Below, piece after piece: positions 1 through 7,892 of a stretch of DNA of 64,000 nucleotides. The stretch comes from Bradyrhizobium macuxiense (GTDB taxonomy: Bacteria; Pseudomonadota; Alphaproteobacteria; Rhizobiales; Xanthobacteraceae). The position numbers and the translations under genes were made by a program. The stretch covers positions 124,001 to 188,000 of the forward strand of contig NZ_VITY01000016.1 in NCBI RefSeq assembly GCF_007993935.1, in the 5' to 3' direction. The notes below the pieces were generated by a model, which was given only the letters and a program-made list of their open reading frames with translations, was not told the DNA's origin and did no database searches. The stretch's first letter is position 1. Every line of letters begins with the position of its first letter.

Positions 1-89
1 CGCCGCGGATTGGTAAAAAAGTGGACGATCCGCGGCTCTGCGATTGCTGCAGGCCTGATCGCAGGATGATCAATCAAAGGTGTGTGGTT

Positions 90-500
90 ATGACCAAGCA
101 AGCGGTGCAGCCCAATACCGTCTATGCGATTTGCGGCTTCAACGACATTTCAAGCCGCCGGGCGATGGGCTTCCATCTCATGATTGTCGGCGAGGACGGT
201 AAGCACAGGCCGTGGTCCATCATTGTGGTGCGTTGGGGCAAGAAGGTGCTTGGCTATCTCAACAAATGCCCACACAACGACGTCAATCTGGACTGGGAGC
301 GCAACGAGTTCTTCGATCCATATGGAATCCGGCTGATGTGCGGCAAGCACGGCTCAACCTTCGAGCTCGGCACTGGCCGCTGCATCGACGGCCCTTGTAA
401 GGGCGGAGAGCTCACGCCGGTCGCGCTGACAGTTCTGGACGGCGACATATGCGTCATTGGCGTGCGACTTGTCGAGGAGGATCGTGCCGGCGAGAGCTGA
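90..500 (+). CDS. Rieske-type [2Fe-2S] ferredoxin-like protein
   Basis: A small soluble protein of about 136 residues with a Rieske [2Fe-2S] signature: a first CPH box (K-C-P-H-N) and, about 18 residues later, a second CGKHG box. These Cys/His pairs bind the cluster, so an electron-transfer role is likely. No membrane segment is visible, unlike cytochrome bc1 Rieske proteins. I place the start at the ATG at 90 because AAAGG lies about 10 bases upstream; in-frame starts at 21 and 66 would add an atypical Cys-rich extension. It lies next to nif genes, so an accessory electron donor for nitrogen fixation is likely, but the partner is not visible. Its promoter is outside the window. Confidence 0.85.
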   Translation: MTKQAVQPNTVYAICGFNDISSRRAMGFHLMIVGEDGKHRPWSIIVVRWGKKVLGYLNKCPHNDVNLDWERNEFFDPYGIRLMCGKHGSTFELGTGRCIDGPCKGGELTPVALTVLDGDICVIGVRLVEEDRAGES

Positions 501-510
501 AGCGGCGCGC

Positions 511-1101
511 TCAGACCGGCCGGTTCTCGTTGCGGTTCTTCACAGGTGCCATTCGCTCCAGTCCGTCTTGGTAAGAGATCTCATCATAGGATGCATCGAG
601 ATCCCTTGCCGCATCGAGCAGGTAGTCGAGCTTGCCGCCCGCGTCGAGCTTCTTGATGTCATCCTTGTTGACCCCGACCAGATCCATCATCTCCTTCCAG
701 ACTGTGGATTCATCGCATGGCAGCACGTGGAAGGTGACATTACCCAGCTTGATGCGGTATTTCGCCAACAGGTCAATGTTGTTGCAGAATATGAAGTAGC
801 GCCCCTCCGGGCTGAGCGCCCCGTCAAGCACGTCTGCGACGTCAGCAAGATAAGCGAAAGAGTGCAGATAGCCGGCCAGCATCTGAATAGTGCTTTCCCC
901 TTCCTGCGCGACCGTCAGAACCTGCTCGATCGAATAGTCCGGCGGCCGCTTCTCGTCCGCGAGCTGGGCCTGGAACTTCAGCGCGATATCGCCGCGGAAG
1001 CCAAACCGGCCCGGCTTGGTGGTCCCGCCTTTGAGTACGGCGTTGAGCAGGCGCCCCTCCTTCTCCAGCCGGCCGAGCGCGGTGTTCTCGATTGCAGTCA
1101 T
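511..1101 (-). CDS. Hypothetical nif-cluster protein (196 aa)
   Basis: A 196-residue acidic soluble protein, convergent with the Rieske gene. I do not recognise a named domain. Visible segments include F-R-G-D-I-A-L-K-F near the N-terminus, a central F-I-F-C-N-N segment and a C-terminal part rich in Asp and Lys. The start at 1101 is preceded on the minus strand by GAGGA eight bases away, which is better than the longer in-frame alternative at 1182. A possible sigma-54 promoter lies about 60 bases upstream, so it may belong to the NifA regulon. The large plus-strand open frame over the same bases (457-1404) is rejected as a shadow. Confidence 0.6.
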   Translation of the reverse strand: MTAIENTALGRLEKEGRLLNAVLKGGTTKPGRFGFRGDIALKFQAQLADEKRPPDYSIEQVLTVAQEGESTIQMLAGYLHSFAYLADVADVLDGALSPEGRYFIFCNNIDLLAKYRIKLGNVTFHVLPCDESTVWKEMMDLVGVNKDDIKKLDAGGKLDYLLDAARDLDASYDEISYQDGLERMAPVKNRNENRPV

Positions 1102-1161
1102 GAAGATCGTCCTCAATCTGAGCTGATCGCCGGACACTTTTTTGCCGGCGTGACAGGCAAT

Positions 1162-1176
1162 GCAAAGGTCTTGCCG
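1162..1176 (-). promoter_or_regulatory. Candidate sigma-54 promoter for the gene at 511-1101
   Basis: Read on the minus strand this is CGGCAA-GACCT-TTGC, with the diagnostic GG and GC ten bases apart. The -24 hexamer deviates from TGGCAC and no TGT-N10-ACA activator site was seen within 200 bases, so it is only a candidate. Confidence 0.4.
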
Positions 1177-1479
1177 TTGCAAGCGCGACGGTTCATCGGG
1201 GTATTCCTGGAGAAAATGCGGGAAGTGGGCCGCGATCGCCGAACAAGCGCGTCAGAAACGCGACGCGCGTTGCAGCGTCAGTGCTTCGAAAATGTAAGCA
1301 TTGTCGGACCGCGTGGGCTACGGCTATCGGATCTCGGTCGTGAAACTGGTCGTTTTCGTTGCAGTGCTTTACGGTTTGGTCCGCCGGCGTCCTTCGGAGG
1401 ATGAGCCTCATCTAATCCTGGCAGCCGCGCTCGGTGTCCTGCTCTTGCGGGTTTGCGGGCGTGCCAATAGGCGTCAGGC

Positions 1480-3210
1480 TTAATGCCGCGCTTTCCTTGA
1501 CTTTCGAGACGATTCGATTGCGCCAGTCGCCCCGCTTCGAGCCCCCGCAGCCATCGCTTGGGAGCCGCCGAGCAGCTTCGCGTTGAGCCGCCCGCCGGCG
1601 AACAACATATCATCGAGCGCTTCGTGGATATCGGCTGTGATCACTGAATGTCCGCCGTCACGCGCAATGCTTGATTGCGTGATGCGCCGCATCAGCTCCT
1701 TGATGAAAGTGACACTGGCGCCTTCGGTGCTGCGTACGGCCTCAGTAATGATCTCCCCCTCAAGCGGCAGGCCTCCGCTGTAAAGCCGGATCAGCTTGCC
1801 GCGGCTGGCTGCATCCGGCAGCGGCATTTCGATCGCCTGGTCGATGCGGCCGGGGCAATCGGCGAGGGTGACCTCGAGTTGGTCGGGGCGGTTGGTGGTG
1901 AGCACGAAGAGGATATCGGCATCCTCCTTCAAGCCGTCCATTTCATTCAGCAGCTTGCTCAGCAAGGACACCTCGCATGCTGCCAAAATGCTGCGGCTGC
2001 TCGCGGTCCGATCGACGTCGTCGATCACCACCATTGTCGGTTGCAGCAGGCGCGCCAGTGCCATATAGGCGCTCAGCAGCTCGAGCTGTTCGGCGGTGAT
2101 GATCAGCGTGGTGTATCCCGGCAGGTTAGTGGCGAGATAGTGGACCGTGTGGGTCTTGCCGGTGCCGGGCGGGCCATAGAGCAGAATGCCCTTGCGGGTC
2201 GACTGGCGGAGCCGGCGGAGTGCATCGCGCGCATCGACGAAGTCCAGCACGCTGCGATCGAGCAGCTTGAGTGCCCGTTCGGGCAAGATGACGTCCTCAC
2301 GCTTGACCTTCGGCAGCCGATGTACCGTCACACCTCTGATGCGGCCAGGGCAATCCGCGCCCCCGTCGAGCGAGATGATCTTGCCACGATAGGAGCACGC
2401 GGAGTGGATGGTCCGTTCCAGTTCATCAAAGCAGCATTGTACGAAGCTGTCGCCGGTCTCGCGCGCAGGAACGATTATTTCGATGCGGATCAGGGCCTCG
2501 CGGCCAAATTCGCGATCATGGGAGAGCACGACGGCGTATGGGAATTCGCTCGCTTGGCAAAGCCACAAGCCGTTACGCAAGCATTTGACTGGCGCCAACT
2601 CGCCGGTATCGATCTCGTCAAATTGCGGCGGCACCAGTGAAATCGCATCAGATCCACGGCGTTTCATTCGAGCGAGTGAAAGCGCCTCATCCCAATGCCT
2701 TTCATACGCGCCAAAGAAGCGGATTGGGTCGGCAAAAAGCCTGTCGATAGCGACCTGAACATCGGCGCGCATGTAGGCCGGCAGGTGCCGCACCGTGGTG
2801 GCGAGTTCTCCGGGCAGGAAATCGAAAAAGTGCCAGTCCAGCGCATCACAGGCGTATTCGAATTGCACATCGGACAGGTCGGCTGTGTCCGCCTTGCCAG
2901 CGGCTTCGCTCGTGATCAGCAAGGGAAATCCTGCGGCGCGAATGCGATTCTGTGCTTCCTCTATCAGCGCTTTCGCAACTGAGGGTGGATAGGGGCCGCA
3001 GACGGCCTTGCCCTGCTGCCAGACGAACTCGGCAAGTGCACTGGCATCTCGCTGCTGCTTTCCGAATACCTCGCGCAGCAGGCGAACGACGAAACCGACA
3101 GGCGTGTCGTCGTCATTGTGAAAAACAAGCTGAATGGATTCAGCGTTTACACAGACCGGGTCCATCAAAACCCCCGGTGAGCGTTCGTGTTCTTCGGGCA
3201 TATGCGTCAT
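1480..3210 (-). CDS. ClpS-like domain fused to an AAA+ ATPase
   Basis: A 576-residue protein. Residues about 24-100 resemble the ClpS adaptor fold: a V-F-H-N-D-D-D-T-P start, a G-K-x-V-C-G-P-Y segment and an A-x-A-L-I-E-E-A helix. Residues about 300-510 are a classical AAA+ module with Walker A GPPGTGKT (346-353), Walker B VVIDDVDR (394-401), sensor-1 TTN (438-440) and an arginine finger in PGRID (453-457). The middle (110-290) is not recognised. ClpS normally delivers N-degron substrates to ClpAP, so a fused copy suggests an unfoldase with its own recognition domain; this is inference. The ATG at 3210 has GAGGA nine bases upstream. It diverges from the iscA-nifU-nifS operon with a NifA site in between. 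Confidence 0.8.
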   Translation of the reverse strand: MTHMPEEHERSPGVLMDPVCVNAESIQLVFHNDDDTPVGFVVRLLREVFGKQQRDASALAEFVWQQGKAVCGPYPPSVAKALIEEAQNRIRAAGFPLLITSEAAGKADTADLSDVQFEYACDALDWHFFDFLPGELATTVRHLPAYMRADVQVAIDRLFADPIRFFGAYERHWDEALSLARMKRRGSDAISLVPPQFDEIDTGELAPVKCLRNGLWLCQASEFPYAVVLSHDREFGREALIRIEIIVPARETGDSFVQCCFDELERTIHSACSYRGKIISLDGGADCPGRIRGVTVHRLPKVKREDVILPERALKLLDRSVLDFVDARDALRRLRQSTRKGILLYGPPGTGKTHTVHYLATNLPGYTTLIITAEQLELLSAYMALARLLQPTMVVIDDVDRTASSRSILAACEVSLLSKLLNEMDGLKEDADILFVLTTNRPDQLEVTLADCPGRIDQAIEMPLPDAASRGKLIRLYSGGLPLEGEIITEAVRSTEGASVTFIKELMRRITQSSIARDGGHSVITADIHEALDDMLFAGGRLNAKLLGGSQAMAAGARSGATGAIESSRKSRKARH

Positions 3211-3267
3211 GCGAATCGTCCTCGTCGAACGTGATCACCGGGCCGGGCCGCCGGCACGAGGCGCGAT

Positions 3268-3282
3268 GCAAATTCGCTGCCG
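3268..3282 (-). promoter_or_regulatory. Candidate sigma-54 promoter for the ClpS-AAA+ gene
   Basis: On the minus strand this reads CGGCAG-CGAAT-TTGC, with GG and GC ten bases apart. It sits about 57 bases before the start codon. The NifA site at 3355-3370 could serve it as well as the divergent nif operon. Confidence 0.45.
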
Positions 3283-3354
3283 TGACGCGCCTCATGCTGG
3301 AGCAGCGCAATCCATAAGGAACCAGCCGGCTCGCCGCCGCGCCGTCCATACTCT

Positions 3355-3370
3355 TGTCAGGAAGCCGACA
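3355..3370 (+). promoter_or_regulatory. NifA upstream activating sequence
   Basis: TGTCAGGAAGCCGACA is an exact TGT-N10-ACA site, 59 bases upstream of the -24/-12 element of the iscA-nifUS operon. The element is palindromic, so it could also activate the divergent ClpS-AAA+ gene. Confidence 0.8.
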
Positions 3371-3428
3371 CGCGTTGCAAAGCAAACGGCGCGGTCCGAA
3401 AAGGCCAGTATTGTCAGGGGCGGCGGGC

Positions 3429-3443
3429 TGGCACGCGAATTGC
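3429..3443 (+). promoter_or_regulatory. Sigma-54 promoter of the iscA-nifU-nifS operon
   Basis: TGGCAC-GCGAA-TTGC matches the -24/-12 consensus exactly. The predicted transcript starts near 3455, about 30 bases before the iscA start. Confidence 0.85.
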
Positions 3444-3483
3444 CACTTCGCAAGCGCCAGCTCAGTTAAGTGGAGGGTGAGTG

Positions 3484-3804
3484 ATGATCAATCTGACAGA
3501 CAGCGCGTTGAATGCGGTCAAGAGCGTGCTCGCAACGTCGGCGCAGCCAACGCGCGGGCTGCGGATCATGGTTGAGGCCGGTGGATGCGCCGGGTTCAAA
3601 TACGCAATGGACCTGGCTGAGCAGGCGAAACCCAACGAGACCGTGATCGAGCGGGACGGCATCAGGGTCTTCGTCGACGATATGAGTCGTGATCACCTCG
3701 CCGGCACGACCATCGACTTCGTGGTGAAGCTGGAGGGCTCGGGATTCACCTTCGATAATCCGAATGCCGGCTCGATCTGCTCCTGCGGCAAATCGTTCAG
3801 CTGA
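3484..3804 (+). CDS. HesB/IscA-type iron-sulfur carrier (IscN-like)
   Basis: A 106-residue A-type carrier that accepts and passes on Fe-S clusters. The three family cysteines are present: one in G-G-C-A-G and a C-terminal C-S-C-G pair. The ATG at 3484 follows GGAGG by about seven bases; the GTG directly before it is less likely. In Rhizobium etli a HesB-like gene called iscN is co-transcribed with nifU and nifS, and the arrangement is the same here. It is the first gene after the sigma-54 promoter, and its stop overlaps the next start by one base, so expression is likely coupled and NifA-dependent. Confidence 0.9.
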   Translation: MINLTDSALNAVKSVLATSAQPTRGLRIMVEAGGCAGFKYAMDLAEQAKPNETVIERDGIRVFVDDMSRDHLAGTTIDFVVKLEGSGFTFDNPNAGSICSCGKSFS

Positions 3805-4109
3805 TGACAAGGGACCAAAGCATGCTTGTCCCCGAGCCACTGAAGCACCCGCTGCTTACCGAGACGGATCAGGAGCAACTTATTCGCGCCGTGATTGAGG
3901 AGACCCGGCCCAATCTGCGATGCGATGGCAGCGACGGCCGTTTGGTCGAGATTGGCCGCAGCAGGAGCATGGTCAAGCCGACTGGCACATCCGTGCTCTG
4001 CAAGCTTTCTTTCGCGACGCTCGAAAGCATTCAGGCGCGGCTGATCGAAAAGCTCGGCAAATTCGTCGGCCTGATCCCCGTCGCAGCTGCGGCCAAGGCG
4101 CGGAACTGA
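3804..4109 (+). CDS. nifU: Short NifU (C-terminal NifU domain only, degenerate CxxC)
   Basis: About 101 residues resembling only the C-terminal Nfu-type domain of NifU, with R-P-N-L-R-C-D-G-S-D-G near residue 40 and a closing G-L-I-P-V. The family normally has G-x-C-x-x-C here to bind a [4Fe-4S] cluster. This copy reads G-T-S-V-L-C, so the first cysteine is serine. There is no N-terminal scaffold or central ferredoxin domain as in Azotobacter NifU. It starts in the stop codon of iscA (TGATG) and is followed eleven bases later by nifS. A cluster carrier role is likely, but the lost cysteine makes ordinary cluster binding doubtful unless the remaining cysteines compensate. Confidence 0.75.
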   Translation: MTRDQSMLVPEPLKHPLLTETDQEQLIRAVIEETRPNLRCDGSDGRLVEIGRSRSMVKPTGTSVLCKLSFATLESIQARLIEKLGKFVGLIPVAAAAKARN

Positions 4110-4120
4110 GCGAGGCCTGG

Positions 4121-5314
4121 ATGCCGATCTATCTCGACAACAATGCCACCACACGAGCGGATCCCGCTGTCGTGCAAGCCATGTTGCCGTACCTCGCCGA
4201 GCAATTCGGCAATGCCTCCTCTGCTCACGCCTTCGGCAGCGAGGTCGCGAAGGCCGTGAAGCAGGCACGCCGCAGCTTGCAGGGATTGTTAGGCAGTGCC
4301 TACGATCACGAGATCGTTTTCACCTCCGGCGGGACCGAGGCAAATAACACCGCCATCCTCTCTGCGCTTGCGACCCAGGACGGGCGCGACGAGATCGTCA
4401 CCACCTCCGTCGAGCATTCCGCCGTCCTTGCCCTGGTCGAGCAATTGGCGACAAAGGGCGTCAAGACCCATGTGATCGGCGTGGACTCGCGCGGGCGGCT
4501 CGACATCGAGGCGTTTCGCAGCGCACTTGGTCCACGCACGGCGATTGCGTCGGTCATGTGGGCCAACAACGAGACCGGCACGATTTTCCCGGTCGAGTTC
4601 CTGGCCGGGTTGACGCGCGCGGCGGGCGCCCTGTTTCACACCGATGCGGTGCAGGCCATAGGGAAGGTGGCCATCGACCTGAGTGACAGTGCTTTCGACA
4701 TGCTGTCGCTGTCTGCCCACAAATTGCACGGTCCCAAAGGCGTCGGCGCGCTCTATTTGCGCAAAGACACAAAATTCAGACCACTGATCTGGGGCGGATC
4801 GCAGGAGCGAGGGCGCCGCGCGGGAACCGAGAACATCCCCGGCATCGTCGGTCTTGGCAAAGCTGCAGAGCTTGCGGCGGAGCGGCTCGAGCCGGAGCGC
4901 GCTCGCATTGGTGGCTTACGCGATCGCCTGGAGCAGGCCATCCTGCACAATGGCGGTTGCTCGGTGCTCGGCGATGTCGGCAACCGGCTACCGAACACGA
5001 CCAACATCGCCTTCGAGCATCTCGAGGGCGAAGCCATTGTGCATCATCTCAATCGTGCCGGCATTGCCGCTTCGGTCGCATCGGCCTGCAGCTCCGGCTC
5101 ATTGGAGCCATCGCATGTTCTGCGCGCCATGGACGTGCCGGCAATGAGCCTGCGCGGCGCGGTGCGCTTTTCCCTGTCGCGCGAGACCACGGTCGAAGAG
5201 GTCGCCGAGGTCGCGCACGTACTGTCCGACATCATGGCTCAGCTGCGCGCCATGTCGCGGGAGTATTCAAATCCACCCAGCGATGCGTTGCAGTCCAGGG
5301 AGTTGACGTCATGA
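4121..5314 (+). CDS. nifS: Cysteine desulfurase NifS
   Basis: A 397-residue PLP enzyme that takes sulfur from cysteine for nitrogenase cluster assembly. The start MPIYLDNNATT is typical of NifS. The PLP lysine is K201 in S-A-H-K-L-H-G-P-K-G, and the catalytic cysteine is C323 in S-A-C-S-S-G. The length is normal for the family. The ATG at 4121 is preceded by a GAGG-containing stretch; an upstream in-frame extension overlaps nifU and is not needed. The stop overlaps the start of nifT (ATGA). Confidence 0.97.
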   Translation: MPIYLDNNATTRADPAVVQAMLPYLAEQFGNASSAHAFGSEVAKAVKQARRSLQGLLGSAYDHEIVFTSGGTEANNTAILSALATQDGRDEIVTTSVEHSAVLALVEQLATKGVKTHVIGVDSRGRLDIEAFRSALGPRTAIASVMWANNETGTIFPVEFLAGLTRAAGALFHTDAVQAIGKVAIDLSDSAFDMLSLSAHKLHGPKGVGALYLRKDTKFRPLIWGGSQERGRRAGTENIPGIVGLGKAAELAAERLEPERARIGGLRDRLEQAILHNGGCSVLGDVGNRLPNTTNIAFEHLEGEAIVHHLNRAGIAASVASACSSGSLEPSHVLRAMDVPAMSLRGAVRFSLSRETTVEEVAEVAHVLSDIMAQLRAMSREYSNPPSDALQSRELTS

Positions 5315-5535
5315 AGATCATGATCCGCCGCTCTCCGGACGCGGGTTTGTCGATTTACGTGCCGAAGAAAGATCTCGAAGAGCCGATCGTGGAGTCCGAG
5401 CATGAGACGCTTTGGGGCGGTTGGATCAGGATCGCCAATGGCTGGGTACTCGACCTGCCCGAGATGGCAAGCGACACGCCTTTGCCGATCACGATCAACG
5501 CCAGGAAGCGCGGCGAGGATGGTAACGACCGATGA
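5311..5535 (+). CDS. nifT: NifT/FixU family protein
   Basis: A 74-residue protein with the family hallmarks: the start MKIMIRR, then Y-V-P-K-K-D-L-E-E-P, then W-G-G-W-I-R-I-A-N-G-W near residue 40. NifT/FixU proteins are found in nif operons, but their biochemical role is not established. The start ATG overlaps the nifS stop, and the stop overlaps the start of the SIR2-like gene, so it lies inside a tightly coupled operon. Confidence 0.92.
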   Translation: MKIMIRRSPDAGLSIYVPKKDLEEPIVESEHETLWGGWIRIANGWVLDLPEMASDTPLPITINARKRGEDGNDR

Positions 5536-6395
5536 AGGCGCCTCCCCGCATCGATTTTGCCGGTGCAGCCGATACGGAGGCGATTCTCACTGAACTGGCG
5601 GCCAGGCTGAGTGCGGGCAGCGTTATTCCCTACCTTGGACCTGGCCTTGCCGAATTGTCCCGGCCGGATGTGCCGACGACGCCTGAGGCATTGGCCGCTT
5701 TCTTTGCCACCAAGATTGCACTGCCGCGCCGGGCCAAGGGCAATGTGTGGGCATCGGCGCAATATATCGAGAGTAACAAACATCGTCTCACCCTGACGAG
5801 GTTAATGGCTCAGGCCTTTGCTGTACCGGTCGAGCCGACGGCGCTGCATTATCATCTTGCGTCTCTATCGCCGCCGATGATCGTCGACGCTTGGTACGAC
5901 GGCGCCATGCGTGCGGCGCTCGGCGAGCGTGACGGATGGGGCGAGGTGCAGGGCGTCAGCCGCGCCGGCCTCTACACGGACCACTTTTACCGCTTCTATG
6001 ATTCGGCGGGCCAAGAGGTCGACAGTGCCGTGGCCGGCAATTGGGCGACGGTGCTGTACAAGCCGCATGGTAGCGTAGAGCCGGCCAAAAACTTCCTGAT
6101 CTCCGACGCCGATTATGTCGAGGTGCTGACGGAGATCGACATCCAAACGCCGATTCCCGACATCATCAAGGAAAGGCGGACCGGGCGGAGCTTTCTGTTC
6201 ATCGGCTGTCGCTTCAATGACCAGCTGTTACGTGCCTATGCGCGGCAGATCACCAAGCGCTCGTCCGATGTCCATTACGTGATTGTCGATCCGCAAGCGC
6301 TTTCGCGCAACGAACTCTGCTTTCTCGCCGCGCAAGGCTTGATGCCGCTCGCAATTGAGCTCCCGCGCGCGGTGGAGCTATTGCTCGCCAGTTAG
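5532..6395 (+). CDS. SIR2-like domain protein in the nif operon
   Basis: A 287-residue protein resembling the SIR2-like fold of prokaryotic NAD-binding and defence proteins. Visible elements are I-P-Y-L-G-P-G (32-38, glycine-rich nucleotide loop), Y-K-P-H-G-S (176-181, like the LHG motif) and F-I-G-C-R-F-N-D (223-230). It lacks the zinc-binding cysteine pairs of sirtuin deacetylases. It overlaps nifT by four bases (ATGA) and is the last gene of the iscA-nifU-nifS-nifT unit, so it should be expressed during nitrogen fixation. Whether it binds or cleaves NAD is unknown; a role in protecting or tuning metabolism in bacteroids is only inference. Confidence 0.75.
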   Translation: MKAPPRIDFAGAADTEAILTELAARLSAGSVIPYLGPGLAELSRPDVPTTPEALAAFFATKIALPRRAKGNVWASAQYIESNKHRLTLTRLMAQAFAVPVEPTALHYHLASLSPPMIVDAWYDGAMRAALGERDGWGEVQGVSRAGLYTDHFYRFYDSAGQEVDSAVAGNWATVLYKPHGSVEPAKNFLISDADYVEVLTEIDIQTPIPDIIKERRTGRSFLFIGCRFNDQLLRAYARQITKRSSDVHYVIVDPQALSRNELCFLAAQGLMPLAIELPRAVELLLAS

Positions 6396-6804
6396 CCGGC
6401 GCTGCCAAGTTCAAGCCGAGGACGCCGGCCGAGCTGTCGGGAGAGAGGGGCGATAGGTGCAGCCCTGGTTGAGCGGGATGCTGCGCGCCCTCAGCCGGCG
6501 AATGAATGGGGCCGGAACCGGTATCTCTCGCTGCCACCAAACATGTATATCAATGGCCTGGGAGGGGCGGAGCGGAAGGCAGTGAGCATGGACGTAGTCG
6601 CTCGCAACGAGACGAATTCAGGCGCACCGAAAATACCTTTGTGATCGCCTGCCGCAGCAAGCCCATTTCATCACGGTCGAAGCTCCTAGCATTCTAATAT
6701 CCCCGCGACGGTCATTTTGGTCTGTCGAGATAAGTGCGCCTCTCAGAGCCTTGCGCTTCCCAGTAAGCGCGGCTATATATCCAGATATAGCATTGAGGCA
6801 ATCG
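6396..6804. other. Gene-free stretch with an operator-like palindrome before vapB
   Basis: I see no convincing gene between the SIR2-like gene and the vapB start. Bases 6773-6790 hold an inverted repeat, CTATAT and ATATAG separated by six bases, about 15 bases before the vapB start. It could be the autoregulatory operator of the toxin-antitoxin pair. Confidence 0.45.
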
Positions 6805-7107
6805 ATGAGCAATAGCGCGCAGAAGAGAGCCATCGAGAACTATCGGTCGCGCCTGACGAAGCGCGGCATCGCGCGGTTCGAGATCCAGGCGCTCGACGCT
6901 GACCGTGATCTTCTCCGAACCCTTGCCCGGAAATTGACGGAGGAGGGTCCGGAAGCCGGGCAGCTTCGCCGAACCATACAGCAGGCGGTGGCGGGTGAGC
7001 CGCCAAGAGCGGGCGGTATTCTCGCGGCGCTGCGTCGCTCGCCGCTGGTCGGCGCCAATCTCGACCTGAGCCGGCCGCGCGAAGAGGGGCGTAAGGTTGA
7101 CCTGTGA
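6805..7107 (+). CDS. Putative antitoxin (VapB-like)
   Basis: A 100-residue charged protein in front of a PIN-domain toxin. Its N-terminal half (K-R-A-I-E-N-Y-R-S-R-L-T-K-R-G) resembles the DNA-binding part of plasmid-type antitoxins; the C-terminal half would bind the toxin. The ATG at 6805 has GAGG about eight bases upstream; an in-frame start at 6751 lies before the putative operator and is unlikely. The stop overlaps the toxin start (GTGA). The antitoxin role rests mainly on gene pairing. Confidence 0.75.
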   Translation: MSNSAQKRAIENYRSRLTKRGIARFEIQALDADRDLLRTLARKLTEEGPEAGQLRRTIQQAVAGEPPRAGGILAALRRSPLVGANLDLSRPREEGRKVDL

Positions 7108-7547
7108 CGCGCTACCTCCTCGATACCAACATTATCAGCAACGTTATCAAGCCGGAACCGTCGAGATCGCTGCTCGCCTGGATGGGTGAGCAGAAGGATG
7201 AGGATCTCTTCATCTCCGTGCTTACGGTTGCCGAAATCCGTCGCGGCATTCTCCAAAAGCCAAAAAGTCGAAAGCGTGAGGCGCTTGACACTTGGTTCGC
7301 CGGACCCGAGGGCCCGCAGGCTTTGTTCGCAGGCCGAGTTCTCTCATTCGACGAGAAGGCTGGCTTGATATGGGCGCGGCTCATGGCCGATGGGAGAACC
7401 AAGGGGCGACCTAGAAGCGCACTCGACACGATTATCGCCGCTGTTGCGGAAGCCAACGACTGCGTCGTCGTGACGGACAACGAAAAAGACTTCTTCGGCA
7501 TTGAGATCGTCAACCCGATTGGGGACGGCGACGGGGGACGCAAATGA
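7104..7547 (+). CDS. vapC: PIN-domain toxin, VapC type
   Basis: A 147-residue PIN-domain ribonuclease. The acidic catalytic residues are in Y-L-L-D-T-N-I near the N-terminus, a glutamate in T-V-A-E-I-R-R-G, and an aspartate pair in the V-V-T-D-N-E-K-D-F region. VapC toxins cleave tRNA or rRNA when the antitoxin is lost. It begins with GTG inside the antitoxin stop, so translation is coupled. Such pairs are common on symbiosis islands and may stabilise them. It borders a zone of mobile-element debris. Confidence 0.9.
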   Translation: MTRYLLDTNIISNVIKPEPSRSLLAWMGEQKDEDLFISVLTVAEIRRGILQKPKSRKREALDTWFAGPEGPQALFAGRVLSFDEKAGLIWARLMADGRTKGRPRSALDTIIAAVAEANDCVVVTDNEKDFFGIEIVNPIGDGDGGRK

Positions 7548-7789
7548 CAGTATCAGCCCTCGGCGGTCAGCCGCCCTTTGCAGCGAGCGAGGGGGGCGGT
7601 TGCAAGACGGCCGTGCCATGTTGCTGACCGATCCAATGACAGGCAATTCAGTTCCGGCGGCGATCGTTGGTTCGGCCGACACGATTATCGCCGACCCCGA
7701 CCGAGCGTTTTGATCGCGAACAGTGGCGACGAGATCGATCGGTTGCCGCAGAGGCTACGCCACGGGCGCTTGACGCTTGCCTAAGCATA

Positions 7790-7892
7790 GTGGCGATCGA
7801 CACATCGAGACCGTGCCAGCGAACCTGTTGGACCGAAGGTTCGGGGCCGAGCGTCTCTACCAGAAGTGGATCGCCGATCTCACCTATCTTTA
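7790..7892 (+). pseudogene. Fragment of an IS3-family transposase (OrfB)
   Basis: In the frame starting near 7791 the bases encode about 33 residues ending in N-L-L-D-R-R-F-G-A-E-R, then Q-K-W-I-A-D-L-T-Y-L and a stop. This resembles the stretch before the catalytic DDE core of IS3-family OrfB proteins (N-L-L-D-R-x-F, N-Q-K-W-x-x-D-x-T-Y). Everything after that is missing. It marks an old insertion between vapC and the effector remnant; bases 7548-7789 show no gene. Confidence 0.7.

Noticed and set aside
457..1404. Long plus-strand open frame of 315 codons
   Set aside because: It lies opposite the minus-strand gene at 511-1101, which has a good ribosome site and better composition; the plus frame is Arg/Val-rich without recognisable motifs.
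7548..7789. Possible gene between vapC and the IS3 fragment
   Set aside because: Only short frames with poor composition; no ribosome site.
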